Positions 28,878-37,619 are shown, numbered from the stretch's first letter. The stretch is 64,000 bases of DNA from Rhizobium sp. BT03 (GCF_030053155.1 NZ_CP125640.1:806001-870000), one strand, 5' to 3'. Numbers and translations: made by a program. The notes: generated from the letters alone by a model not told the origin.

Positions 28878-30239
28878 TCACTTGATACCGGGGGTTCCGT
28901 CGAACTTGCGTTCCAGCCCGTCCCAGCATTCGAGGTAATCCTCCTGCAGCGTTTCCAGCTCGGCGGCGTATTTCGTCAGTTGCTGCGGGTATCGGGTCTC
29001 GAACATGAAGGCCATGGTGTGATCGAGCTTCACCGGTTTGAGCTCGGCATTGGCTGCCTTTTCGAAAGCGAGCGCGTCCGGCCCGTGCGGCAGCATCATA
29101 TTGTGCAGGCTGATGCCACCCGGCACGAATCCCTCCTCCTTGGCGTCATACTGGCCGTGGATCAGGCCCATGAACTCGCTCATGATGTTGCGGTGATACC
29201 AGGGCGGACGGAAACTGTGCTCGGCGACCAGCCAGCGCGGCGGAAAGATCACGAAATCGACATTGGCGGTGCCGGCATCTTCGGTCGGCGCCGTCAGCAC
29301 CGAGAAAATCGACGGATCGGGGTGATCGAAGCGGATGGCGCCGACGGGAGAAAATGTCCTGAGGTCGTATTTGAACGGCGCGTAGTTGCCGTGCCAGGCG
29401 ACGACATCGAGCGGCGAGTGGCCGATCTCGGTGACATAGAATTTGCCGCACCACTTCACATGGACACGGCACGGCGTTTCCTTGTCCTCGAAGGCGGCGA
29501 CCGGCGTCTTGAAATCGCGCGGGTTCGCCAGGCAGTTGGCGCCGATCGGGCCGCGGTCCGGCAGCGTGAATTTGGCGCCGTAGTTTTCGCATATATAACC
29601 ACGCCAGGCCGGCTGCTCGCCGATCCTGAGGATCTTGAACATCATGCCGCGGGGGATGAGGCATATTTCCAGCGGCTCGACATCCATGATGCCCATTTCG
29701 GTGAATACTTTGATGGCGCCGAGCTGCGGCACGATCAGCAGTTCGCCGTCGGCATTGAAGAAGTAATCGTCGACCATGTCCTCATTGAAGACATAGGCAT
29801 GGGCCGACATGCCCACCTGGGTCACGGCATCGCCTGCCGTCGTGATCGTCCGTACTCCTTCCAGAAAATTCAGTCTTTCGGTCGGCGCAGGGATAGGGTC
29901 CCAGCGAAGCTGGCCGAGAGGCAGCGAATGCTCGTCGAGGCAGGGCGCGGTCTTCCAGAGCGGATAGGAAGCGTTGGAGAAGCGCCGCGTGTGGCGCACG
30001 CTCGGGCGGATGCGGTAAAGCCAGGACCTTTCGTTCGTGCCGCGCGGCGCGGTGAAGGGCGAGCCGGAAAGCTGCTCGGCATAAAGACCGTAATTGCATT
30101 TCTGCGGGCTGTTCTGGCCCTGCGGCAAGGCGCCGGGAAGCGACTCGGTTTCGAAATCGTTGCCGAAGCCCGGCATATATTTCAGTGTGTCCGTCGCCGC
30201 GGCTTCGCCGTCGACCGTCTGGATCGATGTCTGGTCCAT
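28878..30239 (-). CDS. hmgA: Homogentisate 1,2-dioxygenase
   Basis: 453 residues, the normal length. Diagnostic segments are [22 protein letters not shown] at the N-terminus, [45 protein letters not shown] (iron ligands) and [11 protein letters not shown]. It opens the ring of homogentisate to maleylacetoacetate with Fe(II) and O2. The ATG at 30239 has GGGAGGAG eight bases upstream; a TTG two codons earlier is also in frame. It lies 58 bp downstream of hppD with a hairpin between them. Confidence 0.95.
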   Translation of the reverse strand: MDQTSIQTVDGEAAATDTLKYMPGFGNDFETESLPGALPQGQNSPQKCNYGLYAEQLSGSPFTAPRGTNERSWLYRIRPSVRHTRRFSNASYPLWKTAPCLDEHSLPLGQLRWDPIPAPTERLNFLEGVRTITTAGDAVTQVGMSAHAYVFNEDMVDDYFFNADGELLIVPQLGAIKVFTEMGIMDVEPLEICLIPRGMMFKILRIGEQPAWRGYICENYGAKFTLPDRGPIGANCLANPRDFKTPVAAFEDKETPCRVHVKWCGKFYVTEIGHSPLDVVAWHGNYAPFKYDLRTFSPVGAIRFDHPDPSIFSVLTAPTEDAGTANVDFVIFPPRWLVAEHSFRPPWYHRNIMSEFMGLIHGQYDAKEEGFVPGGISLHNMMLPHGPDALAFEKAANAELKPVKLDHTMAFMFETRYPQQLTKYAAELETLQEDYLECWDGLERKFDGTPGIK

Positions 30240-30268
30240 GCTCAACTCCTCCCATCACTCTCCGGCGC

Positions 30269-30290
30269 CGCGCGTCCTTTCAGACGCGCG
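30269..30290 (-). other. Intercistronic stem-loop between hppD and hmgA
   Basis: CGCGCGTC and GACGCGCG form a perfect 8-bp stem with a 6-nt loop. On the minus strand no T-run follows, so mRNA processing or partial attenuation is more likely than full termination. Confidence 0.5.
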
Positions 30291-30297
30291 AGAGAGT

Positions 30298-31407
30298 TTA
30301 CTCCGCTGCCGTCCCGATGACACCACGTTTGATCTGGTCGGCCTCGATCGACTCGAACAGAGCGCGGAAATTGCCTTCGCCGAAGCCTTCGTCGCCCTTG
30401 CGCTGGATGAATTCGAAGAAGATTGGGCCGATCACTGTTTTGGAGAAGATCTGCAGCAGGATTTTCGTCATGCCGCCATTCACTACGCCTTCGCCGTCGA
30501 TGAGGATGCCGTGCTTCTTCATGCGCTCGATCGGTTCACTGTGGCCGTTCACCCGTTCATAGGACATGTCGTAATAGGTCTCCGGCGGCCCCGGCATGAA
30601 GCGCAGCCCGTTGTCGGCAAGCCGGTCGGTGGCGCCGTAAATATCCTCGGTGCCGACGGCGATGTGCTGGATGCCCTCGCCCCGGTACTTCTTCAGATAT
30701 TCCTCGATCTGGCTGGTGTCGTCCTTCGATTCATTCAACGGAATGCGGATCTTGCCGCAGGGCGAAGTGATGGCGCGGCTCACCAGACCGGTGATCCGGC
30801 CGTCAATATCGAAGAAGTGGATCTGCTTGAAGTTGAACAGCTCGCGGTAGAAATCCCACCACTTGTCCATGTTGCCGCGGAAGACATTGTGCGTGAGGTG
30901 GTCGAGATAATAGAAGCCGATCCCCTCGGGGCGCGGGTTAGGCTCGCCCAGCCAATCGAATTCGGCATCGTAGGCCGATCCCTTGGCGCCATAGGTTTCG
31001 ACGAAATAAAGCAGCGAGCCGCCGATGCCGACAATTGCCGGGACGTCGAGCATCTTGTCATCGCCTTCATAGGGAACGGCGCCCTTCGACACCGCATGGT
31101 CGAAAGCGTGCCTGGCGTCGACGACACGCCAGGCCATCGATGCTGCGCAGGGACCGTGCTTTTCGACAAAGCGGGCGGCGTGACTGCCGGGCTCGGCATT
31201 GACGACATAGTTGATGTCGCCCTGGCGCCAAACGGTGATGTCTTTGGTCTTGTGCCTGGCGACGGCAGCGTAGCCCATGTGTGTGAAGAGTTCGCTGAGC
31301 TTTTCGGGTTCGGGATGCGCGAACTCGACGAACTCGAAGCCATCGGTGCCGGCCGGGTTGTCGGCGGTGATTTCGGATGGCGGCGCATCATGCGGAAAAG
31401 GACCCAT
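30298..31407 (-). CDS. hppD: 4-Hydroxyphenylpyruvate dioxygenase
   Basis: 369 residues with two vicinal-oxygen-chelate halves. Iron ligands lie in YYLDHLTHNVFRGNM (His), EGIQHIAVGTEDIY (His) and a C-terminal segment near FFEFIQRKG (Glu). It converts 4-hydroxyphenylpyruvate to homogentisate with decarboxylation and side-chain migration. A GGAGGA site precedes the ATG. First gene of the minus-strand hppD-hmgA-fah-maiA unit, and divergent from an Lrp-type regulator that probably controls it. Confidence 0.95.
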   Translation of the reverse strand: MGPFPHDAPPSEITADNPAGTDGFEFVEFAHPEPEKLSELFTHMGYAAVARHKTKDITVWRQGDINYVVNAEPGSHAARFVEKHGPCAASMAWRVVDARHAFDHAVSKGAVPYEGDDKMLDVPAIVGIGGSLLYFVETYGAKGSAYDAEFDWLGEPNPRPEGIGFYYLDHLTHNVFRGNMDKWWDFYRELFNFKQIHFFDIDGRITGLVSRAITSPCGKIRIPLNESKDDTSQIEEYLKKYRGEGIQHIAVGTEDIYGATDRLADNGLRFMPGPPETYYDMSYERVNGHSEPIERMKKHGILIDGEGVVNGGMTKILLQIFSKTVIGPIFFEFIQRKGDEGFGEGNFRALFESIEADQIKRGVIGTAAE

Positions 31408-31536
31408 TTTCTCCTCCTGACTGGATAGAGTTTAACTGCGCAAAGTGTGGCCCAAAACGCGCGCAATATCCTTGCATTCTTCATGCTTTTAGAACAAATT
31501 ATGCATGATTCGTGAGTGTTTTGGAGATTTTATGCA

Positions 31537-32037
31537 ATGGATGAACAGATCGACAAATTGGATTTGCGGCTGCTGCAGGAACTGCAAAAGGACGGCAGGC
31601 TGACGAATAACGAACTGGGCGATCGGATCGCGCTTTCACCGTCGCAATGCTCGCGCCGGCGGACGCGACTGGAGGCGGAAGGCTATATCCGCAGCTACCG
31701 GGCCTATCTCGACCGGGAAAAGCTGGGGCTGGATATGCTGGTGGTCATTTCCGTGACGCTTGCGACCCACAACAGAGACAATGCCCAGCGTTTCTCCCAG
31801 CTGATCAATGGACTGCCGGAAGTTCTCGAAGCCTATGCGCTGACCGGTGAAATGGACTACCACCTGAAGGTGGCGACCCGCGGGCTCGCCGACCTCTCGA
31901 AGTTCGTCAACGATGTTCTGTTGCCGCATGAGTCTGTACAGCACGTGAAGACCTCGATCGTGCTCGACACGCTGAAGACCTTCGAGGGCTTTCCGGTGCG
32001 CATGCCCGGCAGCTGGCACGGCGACAGCGCGCGATGA
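31537..32037 (+). CDS. Lrp/AsnC-family regulator, probable controller of hppD operon
   Basis: 166 residues: a helix-turn-helix (LDLRLLQELQKDGRLTNNELGDRIALSPSQCSRRRTRLEAEGYI) followed by an RAM/AsnC ligand domain (LEAYALTGEMDYHLKVATRGLADLSKFV). It is divergent from hppD with about 130 bp between the two starts, so activation by an aromatic amino acid or pathway intermediate is likely. The ATG at 31537 follows TTGGAGAT. Confidence 0.9.
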   Translation: MDEQIDKLDLRLLQELQKDGRLTNNELGDRIALSPSQCSRRRTRLEAEGYIRSYRAYLDREKLGLDMLVVISVTLATHNRDNAQRFSQLINGLPEVLEAYALTGEMDYHLKVATRGLADLSKFVNDVLLPHESVQHVKTSIVLDTLKTFEGFPVRMPGSWHGDSAR

Positions 32038-32079
32038 CCTTCAATCGTCACCGACCGGAGACTTGTTTGGCGATAAGCG

Positions 32080-32541
32080 TCAAAGCGGCAGTTCGGTCGA
32101 GAATTTCAGCTCGCGCAGCACGAAGCTCGAAACCACCGTGCGCACATGCGGGTTGCGCATGAGGTAGCGGGTCATGAAGGCTTCGTAGCTTTCCACGTCC
32201 CGCGCCCGGATCTTCAGCATGTAATCGAAAGCGCCCGACAAGGCATAGCACTCCATGATCTCCGGCCGCTCCAGCACCACCGACGCGAAGGAGGCGACCG
32301 CCTCTTCGTGGTGATCCTCCAGCGTGACATGGGCGATTACGCAGAGTTTAAGATCGAGTTTGCCGGGGTCGAGCAGCGTCACGCGCTTGCGGATGACGCC
32401 GTCGGCTTCCAGTTCCTGGATCTTCCGCCAGGCCGAACTCTGCGACATGCCGGCCTTCTCAGCCAGATCTGCCAGCGAAAGGCTGCCGTCGGCCTGGATG
32501 AGCTGCAGAAGGGTGCGGCGAAAGTTCCCAGTTTCTTTCAT
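32080..32541 (-). CDS. Lrp/AsnC-family regulator, probable controller of phhA
   Basis: 153 residues with the same architecture as its neighbour but clearly different sequence: helix-turn-helix (LLQLIQADGSLSLADLAEKAGMSQSSAWRKIQELEADGVI) and AsnC effector domain (IMECYALSGAFDYMLKIRARDVESYEAFM). It is divergent from phhA, 124 bp away, and convergent with the other Lrp gene. The likely ligand is phenylalanine or tyrosine. Confidence 0.9.
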   Translation of the reverse strand: MKETGNFRRTLLQLIQADGSLSLADLAEKAGMSQSSAWRKIQELEADGVIRKRVTLLDPGKLDLKLCVIAHVTLEDHHEEAVASFASVVLERPEIMECYALSGAFDYMLKIRARDVESYEAFMTRYLMRNPHVRTVVSSFVLRELKFSTELPL

Positions 32542-32665
32542 TTTCTGCGCAATCCTCGGGAAAATCTGCCACCATTATGGCGAAAGCCAAGATGAAAGAA
32601 AAGAAAATCCGCCAAAGCTGGAGGATAATGGCGGCAATATCGTCATGCTCCGGGAGGATCCGCCT

Positions 32666-33457
32666 ATGACCAAGGAAAGCAGCTACACCGCGAAACTGCC
32701 CGGCCCGGACGGCCTCTATGACTACACAGCCGAGGAAGATGCGATCTGGGGCGAACTCTATCGGCGCCAGATGAAGATGCTGGCCGGTACCGCCTGCCAG
32801 GAATATCTCGACGGCGTCACACTGCTGGGCTTGAAGCCGGAGAAGGTGCCGCAGCTTCTCGACGTGAACAGACGCCTGAACGAGACCACCGGCTTCGGCG
32901 TCGAAGGCGTGCCGGCGCTCATTCCGCCCTCGCGCTTTTACGAGCTTCTGTCGCAAGGCAAATTCCCGCTGGCAACCTTCCTGCGCCGCCGCGAGCATAT
33001 CGACTATATCGAGGAGCCGGATCTGTTTCACGAGGTCTTCGGTCACTGCCCGCTCTTGACCAACCAGAGCTATGCCAATTTCGTCCGGCATTTCGGCGAA
33101 ACCGCCGTCCGCCTCGGCAAAGGTTATTCCTGGCATCTGTTCCGGATCTTCTGGTTCACCGTCGAATTCGGCCTGATCAACACGCCGCAGGGCCGCCGCT
33201 GCTTCGGTGCAGGCATCGTCTCGTCGCCTAGCGAAGCGAAGGCGGCAACGGAAGGCACGGCCTGCGAGTTTCGTCCCTTCGATCTCATGAGCGTCCTGAG
33301 AACGCCTTACCGCATCGATATTCTCCAGCCGATCTACTACGTCATCGACAGCTTCGCCGATCTGGAAGCGATCGTGGAGCAGGATATCGAGGCCGCGATC
33401 CTCAAGGCGAAATCGCTCGGTGATTTCGCGCCCGCTTTCGAAGCCAAGGCGTCGTAA
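32666..33457 (+). CDS. phhA: Phenylalanine 4-monooxygenase
   Basis: 263 residues, the size of the single-domain bacterial enzyme. The iron site is PDLFHEVFGHCPLL (His-x4-His) with the glutamate in WFTVEFGLI; further family segments are DGVTLLGLKPEKVPQLLDVN and GFGVEGVPALIPPSRFYELL. It hydroxylates phenylalanine to tyrosine using a tetrahydropterin and O2. The ATG at 32666 has GGGAGGA upstream; an ATG 21 bases earlier is also in frame. No pterin-4a-carbinolamine dehydratase (phhB) gene is nearby. Confidence 0.95.
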   Translation: MTKESSYTAKLPGPDGLYDYTAEEDAIWGELYRRQMKMLAGTACQEYLDGVTLLGLKPEKVPQLLDVNRRLNETTGFGVEGVPALIPPSRFYELLSQGKFPLATFLRRREHIDYIEEPDLFHEVFGHCPLLTNQSYANFVRHFGETAVRLGKGYSWHLFRIFWFTVEFGLINTPQGRRCFGAGIVSSPSEAKAATEGTACEFRPFDLMSVLRTPYRIDILQPIYYVIDSFADLEAIVEQDIEAAILKAKSLGDFAPAFEAKAS

Positions 33458-33477
33458 ACGCCGACGAGGCGAAACGA

Positions 33478-33514
33478 GAGTGGGAATTTACGACCTCCTC
33501 CCACTCACTTCTTC
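33478..33514. terminator. Hairpin at the phhA / L,D-transpeptidase convergence
   Basis: GAGTGGGA (33478-33485) and TCCCACTC (33499-33506) form a perfect 8-bp stem with a 13-nt loop, followed by ACTTCTTC. It touches the stop codon of the minus-strand gene and mainly serves phhA. Confidence 0.55.
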
Positions 33515-34500
33515 GGTGCGGCTGAACTTCGGTTGACGAAGTCGACCAGGACGCCCGGTTTGACCATGCCGGCCAGCTCTTCGGCGTCCCAGTTCGTCAG
33601 CCGCACGCAGCCATGCGAGCCGACCTTGTCGATGAGCTTTGGCTCCGGTGTCCCGTGTATGCCATAGGTCGGCTCGGTCAGATCGATCCAGACCGTGCCG
33701 ACCGGGCCGTTCGGCCCTTTCGGGATGGTCAGGACCTTGTCGTTCTTTCCCTGCTTGAAGTTGCGCTTCGGGTCGTACCGATAGACCGGCATCCTGGCGA
33801 CGCCCTTGACCTTGTGCTTGCCCGAGGGAGCTGGATTGTCTTCGCTTCCGATCGTCGCGGGATAGACGGCCAGCAGCGCTCCATCTTCGGCATAGGCCAG
33901 AACCTGCCCAGACTTCCTGTCAGCCTCGATCCTCTTGACCTTGCCCTCTCTCGGGGGACCGGCGTTCACCACCCACACCGTATCGCCTGGCGCAAACTGC
34001 GAAGCCGGGTTGAGCGCGTTGACGAGATCGATGCCCATGTGAAACCGCTCGGACAGCTTTTCCGCAACGCTGGTATAGCCCAAGCTCTGCATCTTGGCCT
34101 TCTCGCCATAATCCTCGGGGATGTTCTCGACGAGGCCCTTGGCATCGTCGGCCGAAACGACGTAGCTCTCGACGATCGGGGCATCGCCTTCCAAGCGGGA
34201 GACGACCTCCGCATCCGGCCTGCCATCGACGGGAAGGCCGTTCATCGCCTCGAAGCCGGCGACCGCCTTGGTGACGTTCTCGCCGGCGAGCCCGTCGATG
34301 ACGCCAGGAGATGCGCCGGCCCGGTCGAGCAGGACCTGAAGGCGAACGATCGCCGGGTCCGGATCTTCGGACGAGCGCTTTTCTGCTTTGATTGATGCAA
34401 TCGAAGCGGCGTTGATTGCATCGGGTTTGAGTTCCGCCGCGGCGGCATCGCCAACGGAGATGATCAGAGCGAGCAGCGACATCGGCAGGGCTGTTTTCAT
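33505..34500 (-). CDS. L,D-transpeptidase (YkuD)
   Basis: 331 residues with a signal peptide (MKTALPMSLLALIISVGDAAAA). An N-terminal peptidoglycan-binding-like repeat (IVRLQVLLDRAGASPGVIDGLAGENVTKAVAGFEAMNGL) and a LysM-like stretch precede the YkuD domain. The active site HGTPEPKLIDKVGSHGCVRLTNWD contains the catalytic His and the SHGCVR cysteine motif. It should form 3-3 crosslinks in peptidoglycan or anchor envelope proteins. The start at 34500 is set by the signal peptide; a GGAAC-type -35 lies only 29 bp upstream, so the transcript leader may be very short. Confidence 0.9.
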   Translation of the reverse strand: MKTALPMSLLALIISVGDAAAAELKPDAINAASIASIKAEKRSSEDPDPAIVRLQVLLDRAGASPGVIDGLAGENVTKAVAGFEAMNGLPVDGRPDAEVVSRLEGDAPIVESYVVSADDAKGLVENIPEDYGEKAKMQSLGYTSVAEKLSERFHMGIDLVNALNPASQFAPGDTVWVVNAGPPREGKVKRIEADRKSGQVLAYAEDGALLAVYPATIGSEDNPAPSGKHKVKGVARMPVYRYDPKRNFKQGKNDKVLTIPKGPNGPVGTVWIDLTEPTYGIHGTPEPKLIDKVGSHGCVRLTNWDAEELAGMVKPGVLVDFVNRSSAAPKK

Positions 34501-34586
34501 AGACGACAAATGGCCATTGCCGAAACTTGTTCCATCGAGCAACGATACTCGGACTTTAGGCTTAGTCGCTTCAGCCCCTCTCCAGA

Positions 34587-35561
34587 TCACGGCACCTTCG
34601 CGCGCCTCCTGGCTTCGCGCGATCTTGCCGCGCGGCGCGCCGGCCTCAGTTCCTCGATCGTCGGCAGCCACCACTCGGCACCTTGAACGGGAGGGGTTTT
34701 CGCGGGCCATGTGCGGACAAGTTCTTCGAGTGTCGGCGCCCGCCAATATCCCCAGACGTGATCCTCGGTCATGCCGGGATAGAAATCCGCCACGGTATCC
34801 GGCTCGACCAGTTCGCCGGTGATCTCAGCAAAGACGACAATGCCATAGGAGACGGCGACCGGTCTTCCGATCGGCGGCAGATCGTCGCCGGGCAGCGGGT
34901 AGCGATGGCGCTTTCGTTCCGCCGAGCGCAGCTTGCTGCGCATCTCCTGTTCGGTCCCCTTTCGCTCCACGGCGCGGCGCTGTCTCTCCTCCGGCTCGTT
35001 TCGCCGCGCTGCCGCTTCGATAGCGGGCCATCTGTGTCTGAGGTCCTCATAGGATCGGAAGGGAACGTGCCATAGCTTGAGATCGCCGTCCCACCGGGAA
35101 AACGGCACTTCACGCAGTTCGTCGACAACGGTTTTCGAGTATGGCGTGCGGATCCGAAAGCCTGCCTTGCCGAGTTGAAGATAGGGACTGTCGATCGGCT
35201 CGAAGACGAAGGCGTCGCGTCCCTTCGCATCCGCATGGGCGTCGGCTTCGGCCTCCAGTTCGGCAAGCCATCTCCCGATGCGGCGGGGCGCCGTGCGGCC
35301 GGGAACGAACCAGGCCTTGCGGGCGTCGCTCCAGCGGGCACGAGGGAAACGCTTTCGGAACTGCTCGACAGTCATCCTGTCGTAAGGAAAGGAAACGTCG
35401 GCGCCCGGCTTGGGGTCGTCATCGCTGGACAACGCCTCGTCACGATCGGTCGGGGATTTCGTTTCGGTCATGGAAGAAGAACGCTTGCGCGAAGGGATCG
35501 GTTTCCAGTGGGTCGGGCCGAAGCGCTCAATTTGCACGCGGGCACGATAAGCCGCGGGCAA
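34587..35561 (-). CDS. Stand-alone HARP-repeat protein
   Basis: Up to 324 residues, acidic and basic patches, no signal peptide. Two HARP-like units (HepA-related protein domain, normally beside SNF2 helicases) are visible: VSFPYDRMTVEQFRKRFPRARWSDARKAWFVPG and FRIRTPYSKTVVDELREVPFSRWDGDLKLWHVPF. A basic helix follows and the C-terminus holds EEWW-type aromatic residues and an Arg-rich tail. Starts at 35561 (TTG) or 35471 (ATG, MTETKSP) are possible; neither has a convincing ribosome site. There is no helicase gene near it. It may bind branched or single-stranded DNA, by analogy only. Confidence 0.7.
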   Translation of the reverse strand: MPAAYRARVQIERFGPTHWKPIPSRKRSSSMTETKSPTDRDEALSSDDDPKPGADVSFPYDRMTVEQFRKRFPRARWSDARKAWFVPGRTAPRRIGRWLAELEAEADAHADAKGRDAFVFEPIDSPYLQLGKAGFRIRTPYSKTVVDELREVPFSRWDGDLKLWHVPFRSYEDLRHRWPAIEAAARRNEPEERQRRAVERKGTEQEMRSKLRSAERKRHRYPLPGDDLPPIGRPVAVSYGIVVFAEITGELVEPDTVADFYPGMTEDHVWGYWRAPTLEELVRTWPAKTPPVQGAEWWLPTIEELRPARRAARSREARRRAKVP

Positions 35562-35568
35562 TTCCCCG

Positions 35569-35883
35569 TCAGTGAATTGTCTTCAATTGCTGCTCCGCAT
35601 GCGAAATATTATGCAGCGTCGCCATAAGCTTTTCGAATTCGTTCAAGACACGATTGAATTCGGCGTCGGGCATGCCGGTGATCTCAGCTATCGTCGAGGA
35701 AACCGAGGCAATGAGCCTGTCGATCCAGACGCAGCGGTCGGCCGGCACATGGCCGAGAACCTCCTGCCGATGTGTTTGCAGCTCGCGCAGAATGCGGACG
35801 ATAAGGGCGCTCCGGTCCGCCCTGCTCAGCGACCGGAGCCTTGCCTGCGCCCTCTGGATTTCCGTTACCAGCGTCGTCGCCAT
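35569..35883 (-). CDS. Small helical protein of unknown function
   Basis: 104 residues from the ATG at 35883 (MATTLVTEIQRAQARLRSLSRADRSAL...). It is predicted to be almost entirely helical, without membrane segments or cysteine-rich motifs except one Cys. It ends 7 bp before the HARP-protein frame and is probably cotranscribed with it. Upstream lies a CGGAC-N4-GTCCG palindrome. I do not recognise the family. Confidence 0.7.
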   Translation of the reverse strand: MATTLVTEIQRAQARLRSLSRADRSALIVRILRELQTHRQEVLGHVPADRCVWIDRLIASVSSTIAEITGMPDAEFNRVLNEFEKLMATLHNISHAEQQLKTIH

Positions 35884-35938
35884 TCCCCTGATCTCCGCCC
35901 TCAATACAACCGATATCACAACCGTAGCGTTTGCAACA

Positions 35939-35952
35939 CGGACTTAGGTCCG
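35939..35952. promoter_or_regulatory. CGGAC-N4-GTCCG box upstream of the 35883 gene
   Basis: CGGAC-TTAG-GTCCG, perfect 5-bp arms. Same motif as the pairs at 38208, 43364 and 46332. A degenerate -35/-10 pair (CAAAC, 17 bp, GGTT on the minus strand) lies 5 bp from it. Only one copy is clear here. Confidence 0.5.
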
Positions 35953-35975
35953 ACATCGGTTCGCCCCGGCGACGA

Positions 35976-36557
35976 TCAATTGCTCGTCGCCACGATCACC
36001 GGCGCGTCGCAGCCGCGCCGCGGGCCGTCCCACGGCTGATATGTATTATCCTCAGGCCGATACGACCTGTAGCGAGCGGCACACCAGGCCGCCGCCTGTG
36101 CATTCACTTTCGTGCTCGCGCCGTCATCGGCGTCGGCGGCATCAGGCTGGTGCGGCGAAGAGCAGGCGCGGATCTCCCCGCTATAGGATCGATAGCTGTT
36201 GGTCGCAGGATCGAAGGAGCGGTAACGCTCAGCGCACCAGGCAAGGTGTTCGGCCGGAAATTTTGGTTGCGGCCTCAGGCGTTCGGTCGACGGGCCAGCG
36301 GGTTCCGGTTTCGCCCTTACCGTCATGACGGCCGGCGCCTCGGTGACATAACTGGAATAGACGGGCGCAATCCGTTCATATCGCTGCTGCCGAGGGTCGA
36401 TTTTCATCGGCCCCGTCGTCCAGAGATCCGGCTCCGCAAGGACTTGCAAGGCATGGGCTTCGGTATCCGCCACGACGTGCGAAGTAACAGATGCGGCAGC
36501 TATGCAGGCACCCACCGAGCTGACGATGCCGAAGGCGACGGAGACGAGGCCGGTCAT
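35976..36557 (-). CDS. Protein with two BA14K-like motifs
   Basis: 193 residues with an N-terminal hydrophobic segment (GLVSVAFGIVSSVGACIAAASV) that is a signal or anchor. The BA14K pattern (x-W-C-A-x-R-Y-R-S-x-x-P-x-x-x-x-Y-x-x-x-x-G-x-x-x-x-C) occurs twice: around HLAWCAERYRSFDPATNSYR and AAAWCAARYRSYRPEDNTYQ. BA14K proteins are exported, immunoreactive or lectin-like in Brucella and abundant in rhizobia. The ATG overlaps the stop of the upstream small membrane gene by four bases (ATGA). Confidence 0.8.
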   Translation of the reverse strand: MTGLVSVAFGIVSSVGACIAAASVTSHVVADTEAHALQVLAEPDLWTTGPMKIDPRQQRYERIAPVYSSYVTEAPAVMTVRAKPEPAGPSTERLRPQPKFPAEHLAWCAERYRSFDPATNSYRSYSGEIRACSSPHQPDAADADDGASTKVNAQAAAWCAARYRSYRPEDNTYQPWDGPRRGCDAPVIVATSN

Positions 36558-36721
36558 TGTCCCGCCTCCTGCTGTTGCGCCTGTGGAACCCAGACGCGGC
36601 CGGCCGTGCCGCCGTGCCGGCCGCCGGTGGCGACAAGCACGGCGAGGATACCGGCGATCGCCAGCAGAATGGCGACGAGCGGCAGGGCCAGACCAGCGGA
36701 TTTCTGTTCGGAATAGATCAT
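36554..36721 (-). CDS. 55-residue membrane protein
   Basis: MIYSEQKSAG, one long hydrophobic helix (LALPLVAILLAIAGILAVLVA), then a Gly/Gln-rich tail. GAGGAGAGG lies before the ATG at 36721. The stop overlaps the start of the BA14K gene (ATGA), and the DUF1236 gene ends 46 bp upstream, so the three form one transcription unit. Function unknown. Confidence 0.75.
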   Translation of the reverse strand: MIYSEQKSAGLALPLVAILLAIAGILAVLVATGGRHGGTAGRVWVPQAQQQEAGQ

Positions 36722-36767
36722 GTTCCTCTCCTCATCCCGGCGGCGCAAGGCCGCCGGGCGCCGGTTG

Positions 36768-37619
36768 CTATGCCGTGATGATGTAGACGATCGTGAATGC
36801 CGTGGGATCGACGATGACGATCCGGCCGTCGGCGAGGATGAAGAAACGATAGGCCTTGTATTGCGGAACGATCTCCACGATCCGCGGCGGCAGCGGCTCC
36901 AACCTGATCTTCTTCGGAATGGTGGTGCCAACCGAGACCGTGAAGTCCACGTCCCGCACCGGCTCGACATGAACCTCCTTTACGACAGTCCGGATTTCCG
37001 TCTGTTGCTCCACAGAGATGTTGACGTTGGTCGTGTTGTTCGTCTCGGTCTTGGTGGTGTTTTTGGTGTTGGCGTCGACCGAGGTATTGTTGTTCTCGAC
37101 TTTCGTCTTGCTGTTCGACTGAGTTTCGGTCGAGCCGCCGGAAGATTTCGCGGCATCGCCTGATTTTTGGGTTTCGCCAGAACTGTTCGAGGTGCCGGTC
37201 GATGTCCCCTCCTGGCTGCCGGCAGGCTTCTGGCCTTCCGCCGCGGACTGCCCCGACTTCTGCGTCGTCGAGCTGTCCGAGCTTCCGGCCTGCGTCTTGG
37301 CGCCGGACTGAGTCTTGGCACCAGGCTCGGGCGCCGTCTGATTGGGGGATCCATCAGTGGTTCCCGAGGATGCACCCGACGAACTTCCATGAGAGCCCGA
37401 AGGCTGCTGCGTGCCCTGGCCGGTCGATGCGCCTGCGCCGCCCGAAGCAGCACCGCCCGCGTCCGGCTGCTGTGCCGCACCATCGCTGGACTGGCCGCTC
37501 TGCGCGGTCCCCTTTTTGGGAAGGATGGGCGCATCCTGCGCCGAGGCGGACATCATGCCGACCGGAGAAACGCCGATCGAGAGTGCCGTCATCAGAACGG
37601 CGAGTGTCTTGCTCTTCAT
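36768..37619 (-). CDS. DUF1236 protein with long Ser/Gly/Thr/Gln-rich linker
   Basis: 283 residues: signal peptide (MKSKTLAVLMTALSIGVSPV, cleaved near ASA-QD), about 150 residues of low-complexity Ser/Gly/Gln/Thr/Asn sequence, and a C-terminal DUF1236 unit (PPRIVEIVPQYKAYRFFILADGRIVIVDPTAFTIVYII). Exported to the periplasm or surface. Rhizobia carry several such genes; function is unknown. The unusual length of the linker suggests a flexible spacer through the envelope. First gene of a probable unit with the small membrane and BA14K genes. Confidence 0.82.
   Translation of the reverse strand: MKSKTLAVLMTALSIGVSPVGMMSASAQDAPILPKKGTAQSGQSSDGAAQQPDAGGAASGGAGASTGQGTQQPSGSHGSSSGASSGTTDGSPNQTAPEPGAKTQSGAKTQAGSSDSSTTQKSGQSAAEGQKPAGSQEGTSTGTSNSSGETQKSGDAAKSSGGSTETQSNSKTKVENNNTSVDANTKNTTKTETNNTTNVNISVEQQTEIRTVVKEVHVEPVRDVDFTVSVGTTIPKKIRLEPLPPRIVEIVPQYKAYRFFILADGRIVIVDPTAFTIVYIITA

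Noticed and set aside
28653..30320. 555-codon plus-strand open frame opposite hmgA and fah
   Set aside because: Antisense shadow of two well-identified genes; no ribosome site and no recognisable motif.
31516..31536. Upstream start for the Lrp gene
   Set aside because: The seven extra residues do not belong to the family, and TTGGAGAT lies correctly before the ATG at 31537.
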